Part shown: positions 26,143 through 34,911 of the stretch, piece by piece
Position numbering within the stretch: position 1 is the first letter of the stretch
Layout of the letters: every line of letters begins with the position of its first letter
From: Bacillus sp. FJAT-29790
GTDB lineage: Bacteria > Bacillota > Bacilli > Bacillales > Cytobacillaceae
Direction: 5' to 3'
DNA length: 64,000 bases
NCBI RefSeq assembly: GCF_019039215.1
Contig: NZ_JAHNZZ010000001.1
Span: 1 to 64,000, forward strand
Program-made: the position numbers and the translations under genes
The notes under the pieces: model-generated
Told to the model about the DNA's origin: nothing
The model's database searches: none
The model's input: only the letters and a program-made list of their open reading frames with translations

Positions 26143-27021
26143 ATGGATAAAAAACTTGAAAAATTGAAAAATGATTATAATAATATACCGATTCCTGACA
26201 AACTGAATTTTGTCGTAGAAAAAGCATTAAAGCAAGGGAAGAAAAAATCCCCAAAAAATAAATGGCTTGTAGGAGTTGCTGCAGCCGCTGTCCTATTTAC
26301 AGCAGGCATCAATACAAGTCCGGCAATGGCGAATGCATTAGCAGACATACCGGTAGTTGGAAGTGTTGTGAAGGTACTTACTTTTACAGAATTTAAAGTT
26401 GAAGAAGAACAGTACGAAGCAGACATAAAAGTGCCTGCAGTATCGGATTTAGAAAATAAGGATCTTGCAAAAAGCCTAAACGAAAGCTATTTAAAAGAAA
26501 GTAAAGCCCTTTATGATGAGTTTTTATCTGATATGGAGGATCTGGAAAGCAATGGTGGGGGCCATTTAGGTGTTCATAGTGGATATGAGGTAAAAACCGA
26601 CAATGATAGGATCTTATCCATTGGCAGGTATGTTGTACAAACTGTAGGGTCTTCTTCTACAATCATGAAATATGACACGATTGATAAGAAAAACCAAATA
26701 TTATTGAGTTTACCGATGTTATTTAAAGATGATCATTATATTAGTCTTATTAGTGACAATATTAAAGAACAGATGCGAGAGCAAATGAAGGCGGACGATA
26801 ATAAAATTTATTGGGTTTTGGATGCCGGCTTAGAGGATCCGATAGAACCGTTCGAGTCTATAGATATGAATCAAAATTTCTATATTAACAATGATGGGAA
26901 ATTAGTTATTTCCTTTGATAAATATGAGGTAGCGCCGGGTTATATGGGGGTTGTTGAGTTTGTAATCCCGTCGGAAGTTATTTCGGATATTTTAGTCAGC
27001 GATGAGTATATTAAATCATAA
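26143..27021 (+). CDS. RsiV-like membrane anti-sigma factor
   Basis: A 292-residue single-pass protein: cytoplasmic N terminus (residues 1-40), one membrane segment (KWLVGVAAAAVLFTAGI, about 41-60), and a large extracellular domain ending in the DUF3298-like motif SFDKYEVAPGYMGVVEFVIP. SPAMANAL right after the membrane segment offers an AxA signal-peptidase site (about 61-63). In RsiV, signal-peptidase cleavage starts the proteolysis that frees the sigma factor. It is translationally linked to the sigma gene. The identity of the inducer, lysozyme or otherwise, cannot be read from the sequence. Confidence 0.85.
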   Translation: MDKKLEKLKNDYNNIPIPDKLNFVVEKALKQGKKKSPKNKWLVGVAAAAVLFTAGINTSPAMANALADIPVVGSVVKVLTFTEFKVEEEQYEADIKVPAVSDLENKDLAKSLNESYLKESKALYDEFLSDMEDLESNGGGHLGVHSGYEVKTDNDRILSIGRYVVQTVGSSSTIMKYDTIDKKNQILLSLPMLFKDDHYISLISDNIKEQMREQMKADDNKIYWVLDAGLEDPIEPFESIDMNQNFYINNDGKLVISFDKYEVAPGYMGVVEFVIPSEVISDILVSDEYIKS

Positions 27022-27185
27022 AAGATGCAAAGGAATTTCAAGAAAAAGGAATGTTTTTTTGAGCTGATACGTTAAAAAATTCGGTCCCTTTTGATATAAT
27101 GATTCAGAAAGAATAAAGTGTATAATCAAATAACCCTATATACATTTATATCTTGAAATATAAATCGATAGGTGGCAGAAAAGTA

Positions 27186-28136
27186 ATGAATCAAAAGCCT
27201 TACAGAGTATTGTTGTATTATATGTATGTTCCCATTGAGAACCCAGAGGAGTTTGCCAAGGAGCATTTGGATTTGTGTAATGAGATTGGCTTAAAAGGCC
27301 GAATTCTTGTTGCAGCCGAAGGGATCAATGGTACTGTTTCTGGAACAGTGGAACAAACAAATCAATATACGGAAGTGATGAAACAGGACCCTCGTTTTGC
27401 CGATATGGTTTTTAAAATTGATGAGGCGGACGAGCATGCTTTTAAGAAAATGAAGGTTCGTCATCGAAAAGAGCTTGTAACCCTAAGATTAGAAGATGAT
27501 GTGAACCCGAACGAACTTACGGGAAAGTATTTAAATCCGAACGAGTTTTATGAAAGATTACAGGATGAGGATACTATTGTATTAGATGCAAGAAATGATT
27601 ATGAGTATGATTTAGGCCATTTTAGAGGGGCAATCAGACCAGATATTCGCAATTTCCGCGATTTACCGCAATGGGTGAGAGACAATAAAGATGTGTTAGA
27701 AGACAAAAAGATCATCACTTATTGTACCGGAGGAATTCGTTGTGAGAAATTCTCAGGTTGGCTGCTTAAAGAAGGTTTCGAAGACGTTGCACAGCTGCAC
27801 GGTGGAATTGTAACGTACGGTAAGGATCCAGAAGTTCAGGGGCAGCTTTGGGACGGTCAGCTCTATGTTTTTGATGAAAGGATCGGCGTTCCTGTTAATC
27901 AAAAGGAGCATGTTGTTGTCGGGAGAGATTACTTTTCAGGGGAGCCTTGTGAACGGTATGTGAATTGTGCTAATCCGGAATGTAATAAAAAAATTCTCAG
28001 CTCAGAAGATAACGAACATAAATATTTACGCAGCTGCTCACATGAATGTCGAACGCACCCTAGAAATCGGTATGTTGCTCAACACGGACTAACAGATGAA
28101 GAAGTAGCAGAAAGACTTCAGAAAATAGAAAATTGA
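27186..28136 (+). CDS. trhO: tRNA uridine-34 hydroxylase, rhodanese family
   Basis: A 316-residue protein of the YceA/YbfQ (UPF0176) family. An N-terminal acylphosphatase-like domain ([15 protein letters not shown]) is followed by a rhodanese domain with active-site loop [11 protein letters not shown] and a Cys-rich C terminus (CANPECNKK ... CSHECR). The family oxidises U34 of some tRNAs to ho5U without O2-dependent cofactors. The ATG at 27186 follows AGGTGG at longer than usual spacing. It is monocistronic with a terminator. Confidence 0.92.
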   Translation: MNQKPYRVLLYYMYVPIENPEEFAKEHLDLCNEIGLKGRILVAAEGINGTVSGTVEQTNQYTEVMKQDPRFADMVFKIDEADEHAFKKMKVRHRKELVTLRLEDDVNPNELTGKYLNPNEFYERLQDEDTIVLDARNDYEYDLGHFRGAIRPDIRNFRDLPQWVRDNKDVLEDKKIITYCTGGIRCEKFSGWLLKEGFEDVAQLHGGIVTYGKDPEVQGQLWDGQLYVFDERIGVPVNQKEHVVVGRDYFSGEPCERYVNCANPECNKKILSSEDNEHKYLRSCSHECRTHPRNRYVAQHGLTDEEVAERLQKIEN

Positions 28137-28146
28137 GTGCTTATCA

Positions 28147-28183
28147 AAACCCCAGTAAGGAGATACCTACTGGGGTCTTTTGT
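28147..28183 (+). terminator. Terminator after trhO
   Basis: CCCCAGTA pairs with TACTGGGG around a 10-nt loop and is followed by TCTTTTG. Confidence 0.85.
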
Positions 28184-28250
28184 AATAATAAGCCACTGGC
28201 TGTAATTGTTAGCCATAGTTATCGATATTGGAAAGCACTAGAAAAGAATA

Positions 28251-28289
28251 TTGACAAATTCTACTCGATGTAACTATAATGATTACATC
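28251..28289 (+). promoter_or_regulatory. SigA promoter with operator over the -10 of the Rrf2 gene
   Basis: TTGACA (28251-28256), an 18-bp spacer and TATAAT (28275-28280) form a near-consensus promoter. The perfect inverted repeat GATGTAA / TTACATC (28267-28273, 28283-28289) is centred on the -10. It is a good candidate for autorepression by the downstream Rrf2-family protein. A second, weaker palindrome GTAAC-N7-GTTAC lies at 28761-28777, before the ywnB-like gene. Confidence 0.75.
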
Positions 28290-28304
28290 AGGAGGTTGCA
28301 ACAT

Positions 28305-28733
28305 ATGAAAATCAGCAGTCGCTTTACTGTAGCTGTTCATATATTATCTCTCGTAACCATACAAAGTAATGCGCATTGTACTTCAGAATGGATTGCAGGG
28401 AGTGTAAATACAAATCCAGTGGTCATTCGAAGAGTAATGGGAAAACTGAAAAATGCGGGATTCATTGAAGTTCGACGAGGAGCAGGTGGAGCTACACTAA
28501 AAAAGCCTTTGGAAGAAATCACCTTACTTGACGTTTACCGAGCTGTAGAAGTTGTTGAAGAAGGAGAACTTTTTCAATTTCATGAAAAGCCAAATCCGAA
28601 TTGTCCTGTAGGAGCTAATCTTGAGGCAGTTCTTGAATTAATTTTACTGCGTGCTCAAGAAGCAATGGAAACCGTGTTGAATGAGGTTACTATGGGGGAG
28701 CTAGTCAAAGTATTAAATCAAAAAATTGGATAA
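28305..28733 (+). CDS. Rrf2-family regulator, YwnA-like
   Basis: A 142-residue winged-helix regulator. The N-terminal HTH includes MKISSRFTVAVHILSL and HCTSEWIAGSVNTNPVVIRR; the wing is RRGAGGATL. It lacks the three-cysteine cluster of Fe-S Rrf2 proteins such as IscR, but has single Cys residues in NAHC and NPNCPVG, like YwnA. The ATG at 28305 has CAGGAGG upstream. The next gene is a YwnB-like reductase, so the B. subtilis ywnA-ywnB pairing is preserved. A redox or electrophile signal is plausible. Confidence 0.85.
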   Translation: MKISSRFTVAVHILSLVTIQSNAHCTSEWIAGSVNTNPVVIRRVMGKLKNAGFIEVRRGAGGATLKKPLEEITLLDVYRAVEVVEEGELFQFHEKPNPNCPVGANLEAVLELILLRAQEAMETVLNEVTMGELVKVLNQKIG

Positions 28734-28909
28734 TATCATTCAATTTTTTTTACATCTGTTGTAACTGAGGTGGTTACGATTGCGGCAGTTCGTAATTAAA
28801 GGGAATGGTATCGGAAAAGATATTTAGGAAAAAGTAAAACACACTCAAAAAGGGAAGCCTAGCCTTTCGTCTAAGAGAATATATTAAACAATTTACTGGA
28901 GGTAATTTT

Positions 28910-29551
28910 ATGAAAATCGGGGTTATTGGAGCAACTGGAAAAGCTGGAAATCTAATATTGAAAGAAGCAATGGATCGAGGACACCAGGTAACGGCTATGG
29001 TCAGAAATGCTTCAAAATTAACTGATAAAAATGTAACTGTTCTAGAAAAAGACGTATTTGAACTAAGTGCAGATGACCTAAAGCCGTTTGATGTTGTAGT
29101 AAATGCATTTGGCGCACCCGCAGGAGAAGAGCATCTTCATGTGGAGGCAGGAGCAGCGTTAATTGAAGCTGTTAAGGGAGCTCCCGAAACAAGATTAATC
29201 GTCGTAGGTGGTGCAGGCAGTCTGTTTGTTGATGAAGCGAAAACAACACGTTTGATTGATACTCCTGAGTTCCCGAAAGAATATTTTGCAACAGCTTCAA
29301 ACCAAGGGGAAAATTTACAGGATTTACAAAATACAAGTGGAATTAAATGGACGTTTATCAGCCCTGCGGCATTCTTTAATCCAGAAGGGAAAAGAACGGG
29401 TTCATATCAAAAAGGAAAAGACAATCTAATCGTGAATGCAAAAGGCGAAAGCTATGTAAGTTATGCAGATTATGCTATCGCTGTTCTTGACGAAATTGAA
29501 AATCCCCAGCATATTAATGAACGCTTTACTCTCGTTTCAGAAGCTGAATAA
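28910..29551 (+). CDS. NAD(P)-binding (NmrA/SDR-like) protein, YwnB-like
   Basis: A 213-residue atypical short-chain reductase. The N-terminal Rossmann motif is GVIGATGKAGNLI, followed by VNAFGAPAGEEH and VVGGAGSLFVD. There is no classical YxxxK, so it may bind NADPH as a sensor or reduce a small quinone-like substrate. ACTGGAGG precedes the ATG. It is paired with the Rrf2 gene upstream and is probably its target. Confidence 0.85.
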   Translation: MKIGVIGATGKAGNLILKEAMDRGHQVTAMVRNASKLTDKNVTVLEKDVFELSADDLKPFDVVVNAFGAPAGEEHLHVEAGAALIEAVKGAPETRLIVVGGAGSLFVDEAKTTRLIDTPEFPKEYFATASNQGENLQDLQNTSGIKWTFISPAAFFNPEGKRTGSYQKGKDNLIVNAKGESYVSYADYAIAVLDEIENPQHINERFTLVSEAE

Positions 29552-29575
29552 TTAAAATGATAGTAATTTAGATAA

Positions 29576-29610
29576 AGAAAGAGCAGTGAATGCTAACAGC
29601 TCTTTTTTTA
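29576..29610 (+). terminator. Terminator after ywnB-like gene
   Basis: AAAGAGC pairs with GCTCTTT around AGTGAATGCTAACA and is followed by a T-run. Confidence 0.75.
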
Positions 29611-29721
29611 CATATACCAACAGAAATGTTATCTAATAAGACTTTTGATTTTTGATTAGAGCAGCACTTAATGTAGAATATAAATCGTTGGACAAAATTG
29701 TAAAAGCATGGAGGTATTTTA

Positions 29722-30270
29722 ATGAAAATAGTCGCAATTGTAGGTAGTAATCGCGAACAATCCTTTAATAAAAAGCTTGTTTCTTTTATGAAGATTCACT
29801 TTCATAATAAAGTAGAGATTGAAATTCTTCCTATTGATGAGCTTCCAATGTATAACGAAGATAAAGAACTTTCACCACCTGACATTGTTAATACTATCAA
29901 AAGTAAAATTTCTGCGAGTGAAGGGATGATTATTGCTACACCCGAATATAATCACTCGATTCCTGGTGTGTTAAAAAATGCGCTTGACTGGTTTTCAAGA
30001 GTCGATAAAGTTATGGTGAAAAAACCAGTGATGGTTGTCGGCGGTACACCAGGTGCCTTAGGTACAGTCCGTGCTCAAATTCATCTGCGGCAAATCTTGA
30101 ATTCCCCAGGTGTTTCAGCACTTACTTTACCGGGAAATGAAGTCTTTATCGGGGCAATTCACGAGAAATTCGATGAATCTGGAAAACTAATTCACGAACC
30201 TACAGTCAACTTTTTAAATACGGTAATGGATAATTTTCTAGATTGGGTTGAAAAAGCGAAGGCATTGTAA
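29722..30270 (+). CDS. NADPH-dependent FMN reductase family protein
   Basis: A 182-residue flavodoxin-like reductase. The N-terminal phosphate loop is IVGSNREQSFNKKL, with TPEYNHSIPGVLKNALDW and VVGGTPGALGTVRAQ forming the flavin site. The family includes azoreductase YhdA and related quinone/chromate reductases; the substrate cannot be assigned. The gene follows the ywnAB-like pair but has its own ribosome site (ATGGAGG) and a preceding terminator, so it is probably separate. Confidence 0.88.
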   Translation: MKIVAIVGSNREQSFNKKLVSFMKIHFHNKVEIEILPIDELPMYNEDKELSPPDIVNTIKSKISASEGMIIATPEYNHSIPGVLKNALDWFSRVDKVMVKKPVMVVGGTPGALGTVRAQIHLRQILNSPGVSALTLPGNEVFIGAIHEKFDESGKLIHEPTVNFLNTVMDNFLDWVEKAKAL

Positions 30271-30336
30271 AGTGAATGCATTCAGATATAAAATGAGCAG
30301 TTCTGATAAAATGGACGAAACCTTATTAATAAAGCT

Positions 30337-30379
30337 TATAGAGTGTTAAATCATGCTAGATTTAACGCTCTATTTTTTT
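30337..30379 (+). terminator. Terminator after FMN reductase gene
   Basis: A 15-bp stem, ATAGAGTGTTAAATC / GATTTAACGCTCTAT (one wobble), is followed by TTTTTTG. Confidence 0.88.
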
Positions 30380-30457
30380 GTATTTGCCCGGATATTTATA
30401 TTTGCACAAGCTCAGCTCGATTTACAGTAAAATTGATACTAAAAGGAGATGAACGAT

Positions 30458-31669
30458 ATGAAATCCGCACCTATTTCTATACAAGAAAGAATATTAACGA
30501 TAGACATTATTCGTGGTTTTGCTTTGCTTGGCATATTTTTAGTCAATATGCCTGCTTTTCATTCACCAGCTTTTATGGTGCGGAATCCAGAATATACCGG
30601 TATGGATTATTGGCTTGATCTTTTTTTACAAATGTTTGTTCAAACAAAGTTTTATACGATTTTTTCCTTCTTATTCGGTTTAGGCTTTTACATTTTTATG
30701 AGCCGTGCCGAACAAAAAGGGTTGAAAATTAACCGTCTGTTTACAAGGCGGCTTACTGTTTTATTATTGTTTGGCGCCGTCCATTTCATTTTTATTTGGT
30801 TCGGTGACATTCTTCATACGTACGCTTTAGCCGGCTTTTTCTTGTTTTTGTTCTACAAGCGAAAAGCAAAGACAATCCTTACTTGGGCCTTTAGTTTATT
30901 ATTTGTTTTTTATTCACTGATCAGTGCTCAGTTTTTATTACCTGCTTCTACGATTAAAGAAATACAAGCAATGGATCAAGATAAAGAAAGTAAGATCGCT
31001 GAATATATAGATATGTATGAACATGCAAGCTACTTAGACTGGGTTTCTTATCGCATTCATACCGAAATTATCCCGCTTACGATAGAGCTTCCTTTCGTAT
31101 TGATTACTGTTTTAGCCATGTTTTTATTTGGGCTTTATGCAGGGAAAATTGGGATTTTCCAACCTAATTCGCCGCATCTACCTAAGATCAAGAAAATTTG
31201 GTTGATAACCCTTTTATTAAGTATTCCACTAGTCATTTTATTAGCAATCATGAAGTTAGGGCTTATAGATTTGGGCGTTTACCAAGAAAATGCTCTTTTT
31301 TTATTCACAAGTTTAAGCGGTTTGCCGTTATGCTTTTTCTATATGTCTTCATTAACATTACTACTAAGAAAAAAGCTTTGGCAAAAGCTGCTTCGCCCGC
31401 TCGGGTTTACAGGGCAAATGGCGTTAACAAATTACCTTTCGCAGACGGTGATTTCAACATTTATTTTCCTCGGACTTCATTTTTTTGGCAAAGTCAGCCT
31501 TGTAACTGGTACATTGATTTGTCTTGGAATTTATATATTTCAGGTTTTATTTAGTTATATATGGTTGAAAAGCTTTAGATTCGGTCCATTAGAATGGCTA
31601 TGGCGCTCGTTAACATACGGCTATTTTCAAGCAATGAAAAAACAGGAAGGGGGAAAATCAGGTTACTAA
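30458..31669 (+). CDS. DUF418 polytopic membrane protein
   Basis: A 403-residue protein with about 9-10 hydrophobic segments. The N-terminal motif ILTIDIIRGFALLGIFLVNM and FGAVHFIFIWFGDILHTYA are typical of the DUF418/DUF1624 acyltransferase-like membrane family (YxaH, YrkO). The C-terminal GFTGQMALTNYLSQTVIST carries the conserved DUF418 block, ending in FGPLEWLWRSLTYG. The substrate is unknown. ATG 30458 is chosen because AAAGGAG abuts the earlier ATG at 30449. Confidence 0.88.
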   Translation: MKSAPISIQERILTIDIIRGFALLGIFLVNMPAFHSPAFMVRNPEYTGMDYWLDLFLQMFVQTKFYTIFSFLFGLGFYIFMSRAEQKGLKINRLFTRRLTVLLLFGAVHFIFIWFGDILHTYALAGFFLFLFYKRKAKTILTWAFSLLFVFYSLISAQFLLPASTIKEIQAMDQDKESKIAEYIDMYEHASYLDWVSYRIHTEIIPLTIELPFVLITVLAMFLFGLYAGKIGIFQPNSPHLPKIKKIWLITLLLSIPLVILLAIMKLGLIDLGVYQENALFLFTSLSGLPLCFFYMSSLTLLLRKKLWQKLLRPLGFTGQMALTNYLSQTVISTFIFLGLHFFGKVSLVTGTLICLGIYIFQVLFSYIWLKSFRFGPLEWLWRSLTYGYFQAMKKQEGGKSGY

Positions 31670-31689
31670 TCATATAGATTAATAGATGA

Positions 31690-31730
31690 ATCCCCATATA
31701 AAACTTTTTGTTTTACATGGGGGTTTTTTG
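31690..31730 (+). terminator. Terminator after DUF418 gene
   Basis: CCCCAT pairs with ATGGGG around an A/T-rich loop and is followed by GTTTTTTG. Confidence 0.65.
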
Positions 31731-31850
31731 ATGTGGATTCGAAAATTATTTAACCCAGCCTCCGAAAGAAATCTTTTCTTTGCCCTTGAAAGGGTTTTCA
31801 CGTATTTTATCGAATTTGGATGGTATAGCAAACAAAAGGGAGTGGAACTG

Positions 31851-32627
31851 ATGAGTTCGATTGTTGTTGAATTAAAGGAGCATATTGCGGTTGTCACGCT
31901 AAATCGCCCGGATGCATTGAATGCATTTAACTATGAAACTTTAACCGAGCTCCAATCATCTGTTGAACAATTGCGTACGAATCCTGATGTGCGGGTTGTT
32001 ATTTTTATAGGATCTGGTGAAAAGGCATTTAGTGTGGGGGCGGATTTAAAAGAGCGGAAAACGTTATCGGAAGTAGATGTTCGCAGAAATATTTATAAAA
32101 TTGGCGAGGTATTTTCAATGATCGATCAGCTGCCACAGCCTACAATTGCCGCCATCAACGGTTTTGCTTTTGGGGGTGGAATGGAGCTAGCCTTATCATG
32201 CGATTTCCGGATTGCTGTTTCAGGCATCTTGATGGGACTAACGGAAACAAGCCTTGCAATCATTCCGGGTGCTGGCGGCACACAAAGGCTGCCAAGATTG
32301 ATTGGCCAGGCAAAAGCGCTGGAATTAATTTTAACAGCTAAAAGATTAACTTCAGAAGAAGCATTAGATTATGGAATATTGAACAGGGTCACAGATAAAG
32401 ATCATTTATTAAAAGAATGCTGTGAGCTAGCGGAGCAAATGCTCGCCAATGGACCGCTTGCACTCCAACAAGCCAAGTTTGCCGTAAAACAAGGAATGAA
32501 TGTTGACCTGCATACAGGCCTGCAAATAGAGAGAAAAGCATATGAAGTGATCATACCTACAGAAGATCGATTAGAGGCACTTTCGGCTTTTGCAGAAAAA
32601 AGAAAGCCGGAATTTAAGGGGAAATAG
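31851..32627 (+). CDS. Enoyl-CoA hydratase/isomerase family protein
   Basis: A 258-residue crotonase-fold enzyme that hydrates 2-enoyl-CoA. The oxyanion-hole and catalytic segments AAINGFAFGGGMELALSCD and TETSLAIIPGAGGTQRLPRL hold both conserved glutamates expected of a hydratase. The reading frame is open 165 bp further upstream, but the start at 31851 (AAAGGGAGTGG upstream) gives the normal family length. It is not linked to other beta-oxidation genes here. A terminator follows. Confidence 0.9.
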   Translation: MSSIVVELKEHIAVVTLNRPDALNAFNYETLTELQSSVEQLRTNPDVRVVIFIGSGEKAFSVGADLKERKTLSEVDVRRNIYKIGEVFSMIDQLPQPTIAAINGFAFGGGMELALSCDFRIAVSGILMGLTETSLAIIPGAGGTQRLPRLIGQAKALELILTAKRLTSEEALDYGILNRVTDKDHLLKECCELAEQMLANGPLALQQAKFAVKQGMNVDLHTGLQIERKAYEVIIPTEDRLEALSAFAEKRKPEFKGK

Positions 32628-32656
32628 AAGAACATGGTGATTGCCATGTTCTTATT
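32626..32656 (+). terminator. Terminator after enoyl-CoA hydratase gene
   Basis: AAGAACATGG pairs with CCATGTTCTT around TGATTG. Confidence 0.75.
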
Positions 32657-32765
32657 GAACTTTAAACCTACTAAAATAGTATTTTAGATTAACCTGATTA
32701 AAATTAGCCAAAGATTTACATATAACAGTTCTTATTGAAAATTTTTCGAAAATAGTAAAAAAGAC

Positions 32766-32795
32766 TTGAAATTTAGACATTGATAGCTTTATAAT
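32766..32795 (+). promoter_or_regulatory. SigA-type promoter of the ABC importer operon
   Basis: TTGAAA (32766-32771), an 18-bp spacer and TATAAT (32790-32795) lie 60 bp before the lipoprotein gene. The leader contains a short direct repeat, GCATAGAAGCATAGAAGC. No T-box or known riboswitch is recognisable. Confidence 0.6.
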
Positions 32796-32854
32796 TTAAT
32801 GAATAAAAGCATAGAAGCATAGAAGCGTTTAAGTATAGATGAGGGGGAGTTAAC

Positions 32855-33874
32855 ATGTTTAAGAGTTTGAAAACTTTAAAAGTTCTTGCTGCAACAAGTT
32901 TGATGAGTGTGGCATTCCTGAGCGGGTGCGGAACTACAAATGAGAGTACAAGTGGCGGAGAAAAAAGCGAACCAGCTGAGAAAAAGGCTGAAAGCTACAA
33001 AGTTGGCGTTACTCAAATCGTAGAGCATCCTTCACTTGATGCGGCATTCGAAGGATTTAAAAAAGCATTGAAGGATGAAGGGTTAGAAGTAAGTTATGAT
33101 GTTCAAATTGCACAAGGGGACCAGAATAACAATCAAACAATCGCGAATAATTTCGTTGGCGATAAAGTTGATTTAATCTTTGCTAATTCGACGCCAAGTG
33201 CACAAGGGGCTTTAAATGCAACAAAGGATATCCCAATTATCTTCACTTCTGTAACAGATCCTGTTGATGGAAAACTTGTTGCATCAATGGAGCAGCCAGG
33301 CGGAAATATTACAGGAACAACCGATACACATCCAGATGCAATTCCTAATACGGTAAGATTCATGGATGAGAACTTTAATGGAAAAACAGTTGGTGTTATT
33401 TATAATGCAGGTGAACAAAACTCTGTTGCCCAAATAAATCTCGTCAAAGAAGCAATGAAAGATACAAGCTTAAAACTTGTCGAAGCTACGGTCTCAACTT
33501 CAGCAGAAGTAAAACAGGCTGCCGAATCGCTTCTCGGTAAAGCAGATATATTCTATGTAATTACAGATAACACTGTTGTTTCTGCGTTAGAATCAGTTAT
33601 TCAAGTTTCAAATGATCAGGGTCTGCCACTATTTGTTGGGGAATTGGATTCTGTTGCAAGGGGCGGATTTGCTGCTTACGGATTTGACTATGCTGACATT
33701 GGATATGAAGCAGGTGTAATGGCTGCGAAAATTTTAAAAGGGGAAAAACAGCCGTCAGAGCTTCCTGTCCAATATCCACAAAATCTAAAATTAGTAATTA
33801 ATAAAAAAGCAGCTAATGCAATGAACATTGAATTGAAAGACGAATGGAATAGTCTCGCGGAGTTTATCGAATAA
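32855..33874 (+). CDS. ABC transporter substrate-binding lipoprotein (TrpX-type)
   Basis: A 339-residue lipoprotein. A signal peptide ends at the lipobox LSGC (Cys about 25), followed by a Ser/Glu-rich linker and a type I periplasmic-binding fold of the PF04392 family (KVGVTQIVEHPSLDAAFEGF, DLIFANSTPSAQGALN, GTTDTHPDAI). Members of this family, with the permease and ATPase types found next door, are often annotated as tryptophan/tyrosine transporters; the ligand here is unproven. AGATGAGGGGGAG precedes the ATG. Confidence 0.88.
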   Translation: MFKSLKTLKVLAATSLMSVAFLSGCGTTNESTSGGEKSEPAEKKAESYKVGVTQIVEHPSLDAAFEGFKKALKDEGLEVSYDVQIAQGDQNNNQTIANNFVGDKVDLIFANSTPSAQGALNATKDIPIIFTSVTDPVDGKLVASMEQPGGNITGTTDTHPDAIPNTVRFMDENFNGKTVGVIYNAGEQNSVAQINLVKEAMKDTSLKLVEATVSTSAEVKQAAESLLGKADIFYVITDNTVVSALESVIQVSNDQGLPLFVGELDSVARGGFAAYGFDYADIGYEAGVMAAKILKGEKQPSELPVQYPQNLKLVINKKAANAMNIELKDEWNSLAEFIE

Positions 33875-33909
33875 ATCGCGGCGCACTAAAGTAAGAAAGG
33901 AAGAGTTTT

Positions 33910-34911
33910 ATGCCTACAGCCATCTTTGGTTCAATAGAGGCAGGTGCGATCTACGCCTTAATGGCATTAGGCGTTTACCTGTCATTCAGAATTCTTGATT
34001 TTCCTGACCTCACCGTGGATGGGAGTTTTGTCACTGGGGCATCGGTAGCAGCAGTTCTTATTGTTGGAGGAGCAAATCCGTTCCTTGCGACAATTGCTGC
34101 TATGTTAGCAGGGTTTGCGGCAGGTTGCGTAACCGGACTTCTGCATACGAAGGGGAAAATTAATCCCCTTCTGTCGGGGATCCTGATGATGATCGCCTTG
34201 TACTCGATAAATTTAAGAATTATGGGGAAATCGAATGTTCCTCTTTTAGCAGAAGAGACAGTCATCACAAAATTAACCGCATTTTGGCAAGGTCTTGGCC
34301 TCGATCAAGTGCTATCAGCTACCGGTTTTGTCCCTAAAACATGGGGAATCCTAATCCTTATGCTAATCCTAGCTTTGGTTGTTAAAGTAATGATTGATCT
34401 TTTCCTAAAGACAGATATTGGTTTGGCTCTTAGAGCGACTGGCAATAACGAAACAATGATCCGCAGCTTTTCTGCAGATACAGATTTATTGAAGATTATC
34501 GGTCTTGGTCTTGCAAATGGACTTGTTGCTCTTTCCGGAGCTCTTGTCGCGCAATATAACGGGTTTAGCGATGTCGGGATGGGAATCGGGATGATTGTTA
34601 TCGGACTCGCATCAGTTATCATCGGGGAAGCTGTTTTTGGTGCAAAAACGATTGTGAGAGCGACACTAGCGGTAGTTGGCGGAGCCATTTTATATCGCAT
34701 TATTGTCACTCTTGCACTAAGGGTTGAATTTCTTGAAACAGGAGATATGAAGCTCATAACAGCTGTCATCGTTATCTGCGCTCTCGTCCTTCCGAAAATG
34801 ATTGAAAAGCAAAGAGAGAATCAACGTAAAAAGCGGAGGCTCATCCAGTCTAAACAAAATGCATATGAGAAAAGTGGTGAACATCTTGCTGCAATTAAAA
34901 CAGATTCATAA
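33910..34911 (+). CDS. ABC transporter permease (branched-chain/ribose-type)
   Basis: A 333-residue inner-membrane permease with about 8-9 hydrophobic segments of the BPD_transp_2 type (LivH/RbsC-like). SFRILDFPDLTVDGSF and IDLFLKTDIGLALRATGNN, followed by GLALANG-like GLANGLVALSGALVAQ, are conserved. The C terminus is charged and cytoplasmic. The gene lies 35 bp after the lipoprotein gene, and its end overlaps the ATPase gene. Confidence 0.88.
   Translation: MPTAIFGSIEAGAIYALMALGVYLSFRILDFPDLTVDGSFVTGASVAAVLIVGGANPFLATIAAMLAGFAAGCVTGLLHTKGKINPLLSGILMMIALYSINLRIMGKSNVPLLAEETVITKLTAFWQGLGLDQVLSATGFVPKTWGILILMLILALVVKVMIDLFLKTDIGLALRATGNNETMIRSFSADTDLLKIIGLGLANGLVALSGALVAQYNGFSDVGMGIGMIVIGLASVIIGEAVFGAKTIVRATLAVVGGAILYRIIVTLALRVEFLETGDMKLITAVIVICALVLPKMIEKQRENQRKKRRLIQSKQNAYEKSGEHLAAIKTDS

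Noticed and set aside
32795-32854. T-box or amino-acid riboswitch before the TrpX-type transporter
   Set aside because: The leader is only about 50 bp and has no T-box sequence or terminator/antiterminator pair.
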